Origin: Reticulitermes speratus
Taxonomy: Eukaryota; Arthropoda; Insecta; Blattodea; Rhinotermitidae
Assembly: GCA_021186555.1 (NCBI GenBank)
Contig: JAJKFL010000237.1
Location: 4,112,558 to 4,176,557, forward strand
Reading direction: 5' to 3'
Length of the DNA stretch: 64,000 bases
Shown here: one piece after another, positions 43,141 through 54,750 of the stretch
How positions within the stretch are numbered: position 1 is the stretch's first letter
Layout: every line of letters starts with the position of its first letter
Notes under the pieces: generated by a model
What the model saw: only the letters and a program-made list of their open reading frames with translations
What the model was told of the DNA's origin: nothing
Databases searched by the model: none
Program-made: the position numbers and the translations under genes

Positions 43141-43265
43141 TCACATGCACGCAATGTACTGATGCAGTCTCCACAGTGGAACCGCCCACGCCAGTCACGA
43201 CTTGCCACTCAGGAAGACCCACTTGGTGTCTTCCGTCTGCGCTCTTTGCCGCATCCGATGTAACG
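43141..43265 (+). CDS. Possible small exon (uncertain)
   Basis: An acceptor-like TTTGCTTTGCTTTTACCAG, supplied partly by the SINE tail, precedes a 125-bp open segment reading TCTQCTDAVSTVEPPTPVTT then CHSGRPTWCLPSALFAASDV, followed by a donor-like ACG/GTTAGT. The GC-rich coding-like composition contrasts with the flanks. The minus strand is also open (43088-43288) and has a TACTAAC box, so the strand is uncertain. No family is recognised. Confidence 0.3.
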
Positions 43266-43329
43266 GTTAGTACTTGAAATGTATGCACTTTGGTACCTTA
43301 TGTGGGGAGAATATCTCGCCAGTGAGATA

Positions 43330-43735
43330 TGCTAAGCAGGTGAACACCCAGAATTTTCATTGGGGGGGGGGGGGGCTGACCCTGAGGCTATATATAATTT
43401 ATGTTTGATTTTAAAAATTATGTTATAAAAATCATTTTAAGTACAACATAACACTCTCCGCAACTCATTTATATACATACAAATATAACTACATGTTCCG
43501 TGACTCTCACAGTGTCCTATCTTATTGTTTTTTTTAATTTTATTAATTTTTTTTCAAAATTCTAATGTACTAGTTTATCAGCGATTTCAGTGAATGTTTT
43601 ATGCTGAAGGGAAAATCACGTAAAACTTTTGATATCACGGTGTCCAGAAAATCAGTGTTTTTAAATTTCGGATTTTGGGGGGTTTGGGGGCTGCACCCGC
43701 CAGGCCCCCCCCCCCCCTCTTGTTGCGCCCGTGAT
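43330..43735. mobile_element. hAT-like MITE, relative of 5258-5653
   Basis: CACCCAGAATTTTCATTGGG, GGGCTGACCCTGAGGC, ATAATTTATGTTTGATTTTA and TTGTTGCGCCCGTG follow the order of the copy at 5258. The G run near the left end is longer. The terminal repeats have drifted and no clean 8-bp duplication is visible. Confidence 0.75.
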
Positions 43736-43827
43736 TTCTAGCCATTTCTCATTCTGAAGTCATAAACTGCTCTCATAAAGACAGCTAAGTCACCCTTTAT
43801 TTAGGCATATTTCATACAATCTAAGAG

Positions 43828-43945
43828 TACTTATGATCTTCGCTCTTCTCGGATGTTACACAGCGTAAATTGTTAGTTACTTACCGACGTTTCAGGACAT
43901 CTGTCGCACCTTCCAGGGTCAAGCAGGCCAAGCAGAATGCTTCAA
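43828..43945. repeat. Interspersed repeat V with a hammerhead-like core, copy 2
   Basis: TCGCTCTTCTCGGATGTTAC, TTACCGACGTTTCAGGACAT and GGGTCAAGCAGGCCAAGCAG parallel 28195-28330. The hammerhead order is more degraded here (CTGGAAG box). Confidence 0.55.
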
Positions 43946-44390
43946 CAGCTACAACTTCCTTGCGTAGTCAACAAATTCCCCGCAGTTTATGCAACCCGAA
44001 AGTTCATGACTGTGTTCACAACAGCCAGCCACTTATCCTGTCCTCAGCCAAATGAATCTCCTTCAAATATCCCATCCTATTATTTTCCATATTATTCTCC
44101 AGTTTTATGTCTAACGTCTTCCAAACAAACTCTTTCCTTCAGCTTTCCCACCAAAATATTGTATGCATCTCTCCTATCCCTACACGTGTCACACGCTTCT
44201 AACATTCCACTCTTCTTGATTTGGTCACCCTCTTAATATTTTGAGTACAAATAATGAAGTTCTTCATCACGTACTTTTCTCCAGTCCCCTCTCACTTCCT
44301 CCTTCTTAGAATCTAATATCTCCCTAACCACCCTAATCCCTAACACCATCTCATGCTCTTCCCTTAATATTTGGAATGCGTCTAACTTTC
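43946..44390 (-). pseudogene. LINE family 1, C-terminal remnant
   Basis: On the minus strand REEHEMVLGIRVVREILDSK, KEEVRGDWRKVRDEELHYLY, then SGMLEACDTCRDRRDAYNIL, VGKLKERVCLEDVR and MNFRVA-stop. This is the tail after the RT domain of the non-LTR element best seen at 62390-62541 and 56240-57262. Stops and a frameshift interrupt it. Confidence 0.75.
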
Positions 44391-44399
44391 ATTATACGT

Positions 44400-44590
44400 A
44401 TAAGAAAAACTAGTATCGATTAATAACGATAAGTATCGATTAGTACAGTATAATATGAATTGTTATTGATTTCCGAGTATTATCGATTTTTATCGACTGT
44501 CTTTAATTACTATCGATTATTATCGCTTTTGTTATCAATTTTTATCGACTGTCTTTAATTGCTATCGATTATTATCGCTTATTACTGACC
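44400..44590. repeat. TATCGATT-rich stretch with a 52-bp duplication
   Basis: TTTTTATCGACTGTCTTTAA and CTATCGATTATTATCGCTT occur twice in tandem, embedded in many TATCGAT words. Confidence 0.8.
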
Positions 44591-45480
44591 CGGCTTCACT
44601 CTTTCACACCAATAAATTCACGCGCAATTCCACGGCTTATTTTGTCGGTCGTTTCTGTATTCTTAGAGAAAGAATGCACCCGTAGAATCTCTATTCGGAA
44701 GGCATATAGGTTGATTATTGTCCAGGCGCTGGTTGGATCGCACTAAAATCATTTTATTTTATATCTTACATTACGTAACTCCATGTCACATTAAGGAAAA
44801 TTGCGTACGTATTTATGGACCATACATCTTACATCAAATGTCCCTGGTCTGAGTCACACCCCCTAAGTTGGCACTTACGTCAGTCTGCCACTGCCTAAGG
44901 CACGGAATTAAGCAGAGCAACAAGATATAGGATATTCAGTAGTAGGCTAGTCATACATAAAAAGCGAAATTTAAATACAGATGGTCATAGGTAATTAAGA
45001 AAAAGGAAAAAGGAAACATAAACACACGCACGTCACTAATGGAATTCCGAAGAAAGAAGCCTGCTCCCTGGGAACACAAATAAGGCAGACCTAAGATAAA
45101 TTCAGAGAAGCATCTCTGCTTACCTCATGCTACTGCCACAGACACCGGTTGGTCTCACAAACACCTGTAAGCAAACAAACAAGGTAAATCGTAGAAGCGC
45201 CTAAGAACCTCAAAATTAAACTATGCTGCGAGAGTGGAGGTACGACTCCATGCACTCTTATCCATTAGATTTAGGGTAAGGTTGCCTTCGATGGACCTAT
45301 TACGCATTATCGACAATGATAAAGAAAGGTATTGCGCACAGAGAAATAACAAATATTTCTCTACTGCACAACCAAATTTCGCAAATCTAACTCTTAAATG
45401 ACTTATTTTCTTCTACAAAAGTAACTAAATGCACATGTAAAATTCACAATAGTAGCCTATAGTATTTTTTTTTCACTCCA
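44591..45480. other. Unassigned sequence
   Basis: No gene, array or known element seen over about 0.9 kb. Confidence 0.45.
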
Positions 45481-45514
45481 ACATGTTTCGGCACTACTGT
45501 GCCATCTTTAGCGA
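45481..45514 (-). ncRNA. Hammerhead-like motif, solitary
   Basis: On the minus strand CTAAAGA, T, stem GGCAC-AGTA-GTGCC (5 bp perfect), GAAAC, ATGTTGG. G of the CTGA box is A, which would be damaging. Confidence 0.5.
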
Positions 45515-45519
45515 TTTCT

Positions 45520-46055
45520 TACACCAAGTTTCAAAACTAGCTAGAATAAGATAGAGTACTTTCGTAATATTTGTACATATTGATATATCTGTTTAAAAAA
45601 AAGTGTGTTATCTAACCTTCTAATTGGTCCATTGATAGCAATAGGGTTCCATAAATGGACCGTAAAGGAAATATAGAAAAACACACGTGTATACATGCAG
45701 TAATATATACTTTGCAAAAGTATATTATTTTGCAGTTCAACTGGACATCAAGAACAGAATACAATAATCAAATACATAAGTGTGTGACTAGCTGTTTTTC
45801 ATTTTTTTTGTAATAGACTACTTACCTGTACAGCATACTCTTACCCATAAGTTAGGATGGGAATCAGTTCGAACGTGGGCCGGGACATACCCAGGTTCAT
45901 GTGTCAAATAACACAGCATCGTACTCCAAAATGAGTCAGGATCACATCTAAAATTCATTACCATTCAATTATTAGTGGCTAAAGAGAACAACTTACTGTC
46001 AGCGTCGTCTAATGAACTATAAATAAAATAACACTAAGGTATAAAAGGCTCCATG
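45520..46055. other. Unassigned sequence
   Basis: Nothing recognisable apart from AT-rich tracts. Confidence 0.4.
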
Positions 46056-46059
46056 ATTT

Positions 46060-46262
46060 GCGATCTCTTACTAGGATTGTGGGTTCGAATCCCACCGAGG
46101 GCATGGATGTCTGTCTCTTGTGAGTGTTGTGTGTTATCAGGTAGATGTCTCTGCGACGGGCTGATTACTCGTCCAGAGGAGTCCTACCGACTGTGGTGTG
46201 TCTGAGTGTGATCGTGAAGTCTCGATCATAGGGTGACCCTGGCCCACTAGGGGCTGAAAATA
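46060..46262 (+). mobile_element. SINE family C, 5'-truncated
   Basis: It starts at CTAGGATTGTGGGTTCGAAT (B box), then CATGGATGTCTGTCTCTTGT, GATGTCTCTGCGACGGGCTG and CGTCCAGAGGAGTCCTACCG, ending CCACTAGGGGCTGAAAA. The 5' half of the head is absent. Confidence 0.88.
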
Positions 46263-46483
46263 ATCACTAATGTAGATTTTTCCTTAGGGTGAGCTTCCAT
46301 GTTCCATATGCATAAAGATCACTGATACAGGACTGAGGTTATATCAAGGAAATTAAAACATTTTCTGAGTGAACACATGGACGGGCGTCACAGACGGAAG
46401 GAATTGTAGTCTTTCTGTCTCGATGCCCCAAAAGTCAGTGAAGAAGTGATAAAGAATAAGCCTTAAGGGAAAAAGCCTGACCG

Positions 46484-49400
46484 TTACTGCGATTGTGCAG
46501 ACAGTGCAGCACATTGAATGGGATTGTGCAGACAGTGCAGCACATTGAATGCGATTGTACAGACAGTGCAGCACATTGAATGCGATTGTACAGACAGTGC
46601 AGCACATTGAATGCGATTGTACAGACAGTGCAGCACGTTGAATTCGATTGTACAGACAGTGCAGCACATTGAATGCGATTGTGCAGACAGTGCAGCACAG
46701 TGAATGCGATTGTGCAGACAGTGCAGAACATTGAATTTGATTGTATAGACAGTGCAGCACATTGAATGCGATTGTACAGACAGTGCAGCACATTGAATGG
46801 GATTGTCAGACAGTGCAGCACATGAATGCGATTGTACAGACAGTGCAGCACAGTGAATGGGATTGTGCAGACAGTGCAGACATTGAATTTGATTGTACAG
46901 ACAGTGCAGCACATTGAATGCGATTGTACAGACAGTGCAGCACATTGAATGCGATTGTACAGACAGTGCAGCACATTGAATGCGATTGTACAGACAGTGC
47001 AGCACATTGAATGGGATTGTACAGACAGTGCAGCACAGTGAATTGATTGTACAGACAGTGCAGCACATTGAATGCGATTGTACAGACAGTGCAGCACATT
47101 GAATGCGATTGTACAGACAGTGCAGCACATTGAATGCGATTGTACAGACAGTGCAGCACATTGAATGCGATTGTACAGACAGTGCAGCACATGAATGGGA
47201 TTGTACAGACAGTGCAGCACATTGAATTCGATTGTACAGACAGTGCAGCACATTGAATGCGATTGTACAGACAGTGCAGCACATTGAAGCGATTGACAGA
47301 CAGTCCCATGAATGTACAGACAGTGCAGCACATTGAATGGGATTGTGCAGACAGTGCAGCACAGTGAATGGGATTGTGCAGACAGTGCAGAACATTGAAT
47401 TTGATTGTACAGACAGTGCAGCACATTGAATGCGATTGTACAGACAGTGCAGCACATTGAATGCGATTGTACAGACAGTGCAGCACATTGAATGCGATTG
47501 TACAGACAGTGCAGCACATTGAATGGGATTGTGCAGACAGTGCAGCACAGTGAATGGGATTGTGCAGACAGTGCAGCACAGTGAATGCGATTGTGCAGAC
47601 AGTGCAGAACATTGAATTTGATTGTACAGACAGTGCAGCACAGTGAATGCGATTGTACAGACAGTGCAGCACAGTGAATGCGATTGTGCAGCATGCAGAC
47701 TAGGATTGTCAGACATCACCAGTGAATGCGATTGTACAGACAGTGCAGCACAGTAAATGGATTGTACAGACAGTGCAGCACAGTGAATGCGATTGTACAG
47801 ACAGTGCAGCACAGTGAATGCGATTGTGACAGACATGTGCAGCACAGTTGAATGCGATTGTACAGACAGTGCAGCACAGTAAATGCGATTGTGACAGACA
47901 GTGCAGCACAGTGAATGGATTGTACAGACAGTGCAGCACATTGTAAATGCGATTGTACAGAATGTGCAGCACATGAATGCGATTGTACAACATGCACACA
48001 TGAATGCGATTGACAACATGCAGCACAGTGAATGGGATTGTACAGACAGTGCAGCACAGTAAAATGGATGTAGCAGACATGTGCAGCACAGTGAATTGAT
48101 TGTACAGACATGTGCAGCACAGTGAATGCGATTGTACAGACAGTGCAGCACATTGAAGTGGATTGTACAGACAGTGCAGCACATTTGAATGGGATTGTGC
48201 AGACAGTGCAGCACAGTGAATGGGATTGTGCAGACAGTGCAGAACATTGAATTTGATTGTACAGACAGTGCAGCACATTGAATGCGATTGTACAGACAGT
48301 GCAGCACATGAATGCATTGTAGCAGACGTGCAGCACATTGAATGCGATTGTACAGACAGTGCAGCACATTGAATGGGATTGTGCAGACAGTGCAGCACAG
48401 TGAATGGGATTGTGCAGACAGTGCAGCACAGTGAATGGGATTGTGCAGACAGTGCAGAACATTAAATTGATTGTACAGACAGTGCAGCACATTGAATGCG
48501 ATTGTACAGACAGCGCAGCACAGTAAATGCGATTGTGCGGACAGTGCAGCACATTGAATGCGATTGTACAGAGAGTGCAGCACATTGAATGCGATTGTAC
48601 AGACAGTGCAGCACATTGAATGCGATTGTGCGGAGAGTGCAGCACATTGAATGCGATTGTACAGACAGTGCAGCACATTGAATGCGATTGTACAGACAGT
48701 GCAGCACAATGAATGCGATTGTACAGACTGTGCAGCACAGTAAATGCGATTGTACAGACAGTGCAACACATTGAATGCGATTGTACAGAGAGCGCAGCAC
48801 AGTAAATGCGATTGTACAGACAGTGCAGCACATTGAATGCGATTGTACAGACAGCGCAGCACAGTAAATGCGATTGTGCGGACAGTGCAGCACATTGAAT
48901 GCGATTGTACATAGAGTGCAGCACATTGAATGCGATTGTACAGACAGTGCAGCACATTGAATGCGATTGTACAGACAGTGCAGCACATTGAATGCGATTG
49001 TACAGACTGTGCAGCACATTGAATGCGATTGTACAGACAGTGCAGCACATTGAATGCGATTATACAGAGAGTGCAGCACAGTGAATGCGATTGTACAGAC
49101 AGTGCAGCACATTGAATGCGATTGTGCAGACAGTGCAGCACATTGAATGCGATTGTACAGACAGTGCAGCACATTGAATGCGATTGTACAGACAGCGCAG
49201 CACAGTAAATGCGATTGTACAGACAGTGCAGCACATTGAATGCGATTGTACAGAGAGTGCAGCACATTGAATGCGATTGTACAGACAGTGCAGCACATTG
49301 AATGCGATTGTACAGACTGTGCAGCACAGTGAATGCGATTGTACAGACAGTGCAGCACATTGAATGGATTGTGCAGACAGTGCAGCACATGAATGCGATT

Positions 49401-49733
49401 GTACAACAGTGCAGCACATTGAATGCGATTGTACAGACAGTGCAGCACATTGAATGCGATTGTACAGACAGTGCAGCACATTGACTGCGATTGTACAGAC
49501 AGTGCAGCACATTGAATGCGATTGTACAGACAGTGCAGCACATTTAATGCGATTGTACAGACAGTGCAGCACATTTAATGCGATTGTACAGACTGTGCAG
49601 CACAGTGAATGCGATTGTACAGACAGTGCAGCACATTGAATGCGATTGTACAGACAGTGCAGCACAGTGAATGCGATTGTACAGACAGTGCAGCACAGTC
49701 AATGCGATTGTACAACAGTGCAGGACCGTGGGA
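46484..49733. repeat. Minisatellite, 31-bp unit, about 104 copies
   Basis: The unit is GCGATTGTACAGACAGTGCA plus GCACATTGAAT. Variants include GGGATTGTGCAG, AACATTGAATTTGATT, CAGTAAATG and TGCGGA. A messy centre at 47690-48160 has many indels. A 31-bp period without minus-strand stops leaves all three frames open, so the apparent cysteine-rich proteins up to 1019 residues are period artefacts. It ends abruptly at CAGGACCGTGGG. Confidence 0.97.
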
Positions 49734-50371
49734 AAGGTCCTGATGCTGTGCGAGGTGGGGCGGACACACGGTGAAAGGATGTCAACCTCAAGGCAAAGAC
49801 ACTGCAGCAATTTACCATGCCTGTCCGTCTTAAGCTTTGCGGCAAATGAAACGCAAACCGCTACATGCAAGGCACGCTTTTCAATAAACTCCCAGGTTCT
49901 TTTTAATTGAGATTTCAGACTCCCACGACAGTAAAGATCGCTATATGTACCGGTATACTGCGAAAGGTTCGTAGGAGCTTGCTTCCTCTATGGCCACGAA
50001 GATGGAGAAAGCAGAATCCTAACAAATATAAAATACATAAATAAACAAATACCTTATTTCTACCCTCATAACACCCATTTTTCCTTGAAAAATTTCACCA
50101 AAAGTCACCCTGCGAAAGTAGTGTCATATATTAGCAAAAATGCCTTGTTAATGACAAGATGCGTCTTATCATTTATAGTTTCTTATGAGGCAGGATGTAC
50201 TGTAAATAAAGTCCTTCAAAACAGAACAAATTTCGAAGTTATTTGGGAACTGCGAAGGCAAAATTACTCTCACGTAAAAGTTAAGAGCACATTAATTTCG
50301 AAAATTTTAGGGTATTTTTATTTTCCCACCCTCTATCTGAAACTGTAAACACTAAAATGTACATAAATGTA
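49734..50371. other. Unassigned sequence
   Basis: No gene supported. The 50085-50348 open frame has no similarity I recognise. Confidence 0.4.
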
Positions 50372-50556
50372 CAGTAAACACCGGTTATAATGACATCGGT
50401 TTATGCGACACCTCGTATATAACGTCAGATATTCTGTGGTACCAATTAATTCCTCACTGTTAACCATAACATTATACTCCTCGGTTATAACAACACTCGT
50501 TTATAGCGACACAAAATATTCAGTCACTTTAATTACATTATAAACGGTTTCAACTG
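50372..50556. mobile_element. 185-bp TA-flanked MITE, copy 4
   Basis: TA at 50370-50371 and 50557-50558. It starts CAGTAAACACCGGTTATAAT and ends CGGTTTCAACTG. It has the same internal blocks as copy 1, in the same orientation. Confidence 0.82.
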
Positions 50557-50804
50557 TAATTTCCTAGTTTTAAACATTAATTCGTGAAACTATTTCATAC
50601 ATAAACTTTCGTGTGAGAGCAGGCAGTGCAGCGTTCGCCGCTATTCCACTTCGCCTTTACTCGGGGTACACGCCTTGTAGTCCAAATGTGTTACAGTCAA
50701 TATTAGTTTTTACTCACCTTATTTAAAAAAATGTGATTATAATTATTTCCTTAGGTTTGCAGCCAAGCATCGCTCTAACAAACATACGAGTATTTACTGC
50801 ATGT
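50557..50804. other. Unassigned spacer
   Basis: No recognisable feature. Confidence 0.4.
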
Positions 50805-51185
50805 CGACGGGAATTCCATGATTAGTGGGTCCCTGTCACCACGGCATGGCGCGTCCTCGGGTTGCGGATGGAGGAACGGCCTCCGAATATGGAGGGCAGC
50901 TGCGAATATGCAGTCGCGGACAGCCGACAAGGGGTGGTCCTCCAGCTTGGGGGTTGGGCGAGGTGCTAACAACTCGTCACCCTAAAAAAATACCATGTTA
51001 CGAAACACCATACAGAGCCTTGGACCTAGACTGATTCTTTGGATAGGGACAGGTGGCGGGCTGTTGTGAGTGCGGTAATGAACCTTCGGGTTCCATAAAA
51101 CGCGGGGAATTTCTTGACTAGCTGACGACCTGTTAGCTTCTCAAGAAGGACTCTGCTCCATGGAGTTAGTTAGTCGACGGGAGTG
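50805..51185 (+). pseudogene. LINE with 5' and 3' ends joined by an internal deletion
   Basis: The left part (GGGTCCCTGTCACCACGGCA, CCTCGGGTTGCGGATGGAGG, GGTGGTCCTCCAGCTTGGGG) is a 5' region I recall from blattodean LINEs. At about 51037 it passes directly into [18 protein letters not shown] and stop (51042-51098), then the 3'-UTR ending CTCCATGGAGTTAGTTAGT. The whole enzyme-coding middle is missing. Confidence 0.65.
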
Positions 51186-51468
51186 GCCTCGCGACAGTTG
51201 TCAATAAAATAAAGTCCCTATACATAGGCCGCCATATTTGTGTGTAAGTACATTTCCCGCCCTAAGGTAAGAATATAGATTCAAAATCTTCTAGAGGAGG
51301 GTGCTGAGGAGAAATTTCGAATGTAAGGGAATTAACGAGAGTTTGGATAAATTTATTTGAATTTCAGATGTTTTAACCGTACACTGCAATTCTTAGACAG
51401 TGGTGTAACATGTGAGATATCACAGATGTGTATCTGGACTTTTTCCATCGTCACTGATTACACAAACA
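51186..51468. other. Unassigned spacer
   Basis: No recognisable feature. Confidence 0.4.
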
Positions 51469-51502
51469 CGACGTTTCAAAGCAGACTGCTTTCGTCTTCA
51501 GG
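51469..51502 (-). ncRNA. Hammerhead-like motif, solitary
   Basis: On the minus strand CTGAAGA, C, GAAAGCAG-TCT-CTGCTTT (7-bp stem), GAAAC, GTCGTG. Stem II differs completely from the other copies yet still pairs. Confidence 0.5.
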
Positions 51503-51684
51503 TGAACTACAATCTTGAGAATAAGTAACAATCTAAAGGTACCAAAAACCTACAAATTTCATAGGTAAGAGACAAAATAATCAGACCACTGAATATACAA
51601 ATAGCAGCTTTGCTCTTCAACAGATATTATAAGGGACATAAATTCGAGAAGAATGATTTAGGCGGGGCGTGTACAGGAAACATA

Positions 51685-51905
51685 CAAAATTATAGTCGGA
51701 GGGTCTGCAGAGAATAGTCCACTTGGGGGATCTAGGTGTAGACTGGAGTATAATATTAAAATGGGTGTGAAAGATACAAGGTTTATGGCTCTGAATATGG
51801 ACCAGTGACTGGTTACGTAACTTGAGTTCCATAAAGCAGTGGATTACTTGAGCAGGTGACCTACTATCAGCTTCTTAAACAGAACTCTGTTCGTTGGAAT
51901 TCGTA
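51685..51905 (+). pseudogene. LINE family 1, degenerate 3' end
   Basis: GGAGGGTCTGCAGAGAATAG, CACTTGGGGGATCTAGGTGT and GGAGTATAATATTAAAATGG parallel GKPEGKRPLGRPRRR-EDNIKM, followed by TTGAGTTCCATAAAGCAG and a 3'-UTR with AGCTTCTTAAACAGAACTCT. The coding frame is broken by stops. Confidence 0.65.
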
Positions 51906-52204
51906 AAATTTGAGACATATTCGACACGGCTTCTCTTCCACTGAAAACCTTCATCTCATTTACCGAGGGGTTCATATACTTGACAAGGGCTAGTAGAAAT
52001 CAAATTTTGAATACTAGAAGGGTACACGACTGCTTGAAATGTGTTCCCCAGTGAGCGGCCTTTCAACGAAATAATTGTGCTAGTAAGAGACGAAACAATG
52101 CATGAAATGAGGTGATCACAACCGTGGGTGTTGAAACATGGCGGGGGTTTGGGTGTGCCGTGACGTCACTTGTCCCTGTCAGTACAGTCATTAAAAGATT
52201 GATG
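51906..52204. other. Unassigned spacer
   Basis: No recognisable feature. Confidence 0.4.
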
Positions 52205-54305
52205 TTACTCTTAAAACGGAGAATTTAGCCCGAATATCCAAACACTTTTCGTCTAATATTACCAGAAATGTTAGCCCGGATATCAAAACACTTTGCATCT
52301 AATATTACCGAAGTGTTAGCCCGAATATCACAACACTTTGCATCTAATATTACCGAAGTGTTAGCCCGAATATCAAAAAACTTTGCATCTAATGTTCCAG
52401 AAGTGTTAGCCCGAATATCCAAACATTTTGCATCTAATATTACCAGAAATGTTAGCCCGGATATCAAAACACTTTGCATCTAATATTACCAGAAATGTTA
52501 GCCCGATATCACAAACACTTTGCATCTAATATTACCGAATGTTAGCCCGAATATCAAAAACTTTGCATCTAATATTACCATAATGTTAGCCCGATATCAA
52601 AACACTTTGCATCTAATATTACCGAAATGTTAGCCCGATATCACAAACACTTTGCATCTAATATTACCAAAATGTTAGCCCGAATATCAAAAACACTTTG
52701 CATCTAATATTACCAAAGTGTTAGGCCGAATATCAAAACACTTTGCATCTAATGTTCCAGAAATGTTAGCCCGAAAATCAAAACACTTTGCATCTAATAT
52801 TACCATAAATGTTAGCCCGGATATCAAAACACTTTGCATCTAATATTACCAGAAATGTTAGCCCGGATATCAAAACACTTTGCATCTAATATTACCGAAG
52901 TTTTAGCCCGAATATCAAAACACTTTGCATCTAATATTACCGAAGTGTTAGCCCGAATATCACAACACTTTGCATCTAATATTACCATAAATGTTAGCCC
53001 GGATATCAAAACACTTTGCATCTAATATTACCATAAATATTAGCCCGGATATCAAAACACTTTGCATCTAATATTACCATAATGTTAGCCCGGATATCAA
53101 AACACTTTGCATCTAATATTACCAGAAATGTTAGCCCGGATATCAAAACACTTTGCATCTAATATTACCAGAAATGTTAGCCCGAATATCACAACACTTT
53201 GCATCTAATATTACCAAAGTGTTAGGCCGAATATCAAAACACTTTGCATCTAATGTTCCAGAAGTGTTAGCCCGAATATCAAAACACTTTGCATCTAATA
53301 TTACCATAAATGTTAGCCCGATATCAAAACACTTTGCATCTAATATTACCATAAATGTTAGCCCGGATATCAAAACACTTTGCATCTAATATTACCGAAG
53401 TTTTAGCCCGAATATCAAAACACTTTGCATCTAATATTACCGTAAGTGTTAGCCCGAATATCACAACACTTTGCATCTAATATTACCATAAATGTTAGCC
53501 CGGATATCAAAAACACTTTGCATCTAATATTACCATAAATATTAGCCCGGATATCAAAACACTTTGCATCTAATATTACCGAAGTGTTAGCCCGAATATC
53601 AAAAACACTTTGCATCTAATATTCCGTAGTGTTAGCCCGAATATCACAACACTTTGCATCTAATATTTCCAAAATGTTAGCCCGATATCAAAAACTTTGC
53701 ATCTAATTTCCGAAGTGTTAGCCCGAATATCAAAAACTTTGCATCTAATGTTCCAGAAGTGTTAGCCCGAATATAAAAACACTTTGCATCTAATATTCCG
53801 AAGTGTTAGCCCGAATATCAAAAACTTTGCATCTAATATTACCAGAAGTGTTAGCCCGAATATCAAAAACTTTGCATCTAACTATTGCCAGAAGTGTTTA
53901 ACCCGAATATCAAAAACTTTGCATCTAATTTTCCAGAAGTGTTAAAACCGAATATCAAAACACTTTGCATCTAATTTTCCAGAAGTGTTAGACCGAATAT
54001 CAAAACACTTTGCATCTAATATTGCCAGAAGTGTTAGCCCGAATATCAAAAAACTTTGCATCTAATTTTCCAGAAGTGTTAGACCGAATATCAAAACACT
54101 TTGCATCTAATTTTCCAGAAGTGTTAGCCCGAATATCAAAAAACTTTGCATCTAATTTTCCAGAAGTGTTAGACCCAATATCAAAACACTTTGCATCTAT
54201 TTTCCAGAAGTGTTAGCCCGAATATAAAAAAACTTTGCATCTAATTTTCCAGAAGTGTTAGACCGAATATCAAAACACTTTGCATCTAATATTACCAGAA
54301 GTGTG
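52205..54305. repeat. Minisatellite, 45-bp unit, about 46 copies, with a 500-bp higher-order period
   Basis: The unit contains CAAAACACTTTGCATCTAAT, ATTACCAGAA and GTTAGCCCGAATAT. Marker variants repeat about 500 bp apart: AAAGTGTTAGGCCG at 52715 and 53216, GAAGTTTTAGCCCG at 52897 and 53397, ATAAATATTAGCC near 53033 and 53534. The 3' third uses ATTTTCCAGAAGTGTTAGAC units. Both-strand frames of 60-84 residues are artefacts. Confidence 0.95.
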
Positions 54306-54690
54306 ACACATCTCCTGAATTACGTAAGCACACACCCTCTAATCGCTGAGAACTTTGTACAGGCTCCAGATATTTCCTTAACCACTAAAATCCCAGTGGT
54401 AAATACACGCACCAACTGCTGTAACTCTAACAAATTCTTCGGTTTGCCGCACAGCGTATTTACGTGTTTCGCATAGTTCTTACAACAGACATCTGCTGCT
54501 TCTCTAAACAGCATTAACCAGTTCGTCTTTAGAACGGAAGGGCTATATTGTATGTGAGGCGGGAACTGCAGTTTTATATGGAACTTAGAAAGGAAATCGC
54601 TGTAAACTGGCAAAAATCCTAGACGCGAAACCCTATAAAGAGGTACAGAGTCAAACGTCTATTTATCCATAATGGATTTGTTGCCTTGTT
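54306..54690 (-). repeat. Possible LINE-related dispersed repeat
   Basis: The minus frame includes NWLMLFREAADVCCKNYAKH and VNTLCGKPKNLLELQQ, which I recall as a chance translation of a common blattodean repeat. No second copy exists in the window to confirm it. Confidence 0.3.
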
Positions 54691-54696
54691 TTGTTG

Positions 54697-54750
54697 CGCG
54701 GTCACTGGATCGGCAAACTTTGGAGTTTGCCGATCCCAGTGACCGCGCGG
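54697..54750. repeat. Perfect-like hairpin at a SINE 5' end
   Basis: GCGCGGTCACTGGATCGGCA on the left pairs with TGCCGATCCCAGTGACCGCG on the right, apart from one bulged base, around a short loop. The right arm is the start of a family C SINE, so its first bases are present in inverted duplicate. Confidence 0.85.

Noticed and set aside
46435-49665. Cysteine-rich open frames up to 1019 residues
   Set aside because: They are pure readings of a 31-bp minisatellite in all minus frames. The same peptide period appears in every frame, with no unique flanking coding sequence.
50085-50348. 87-residue plus-strand frame
   Set aside because: AT-rich, no recognisable domain, no splice context. Chance open frame.
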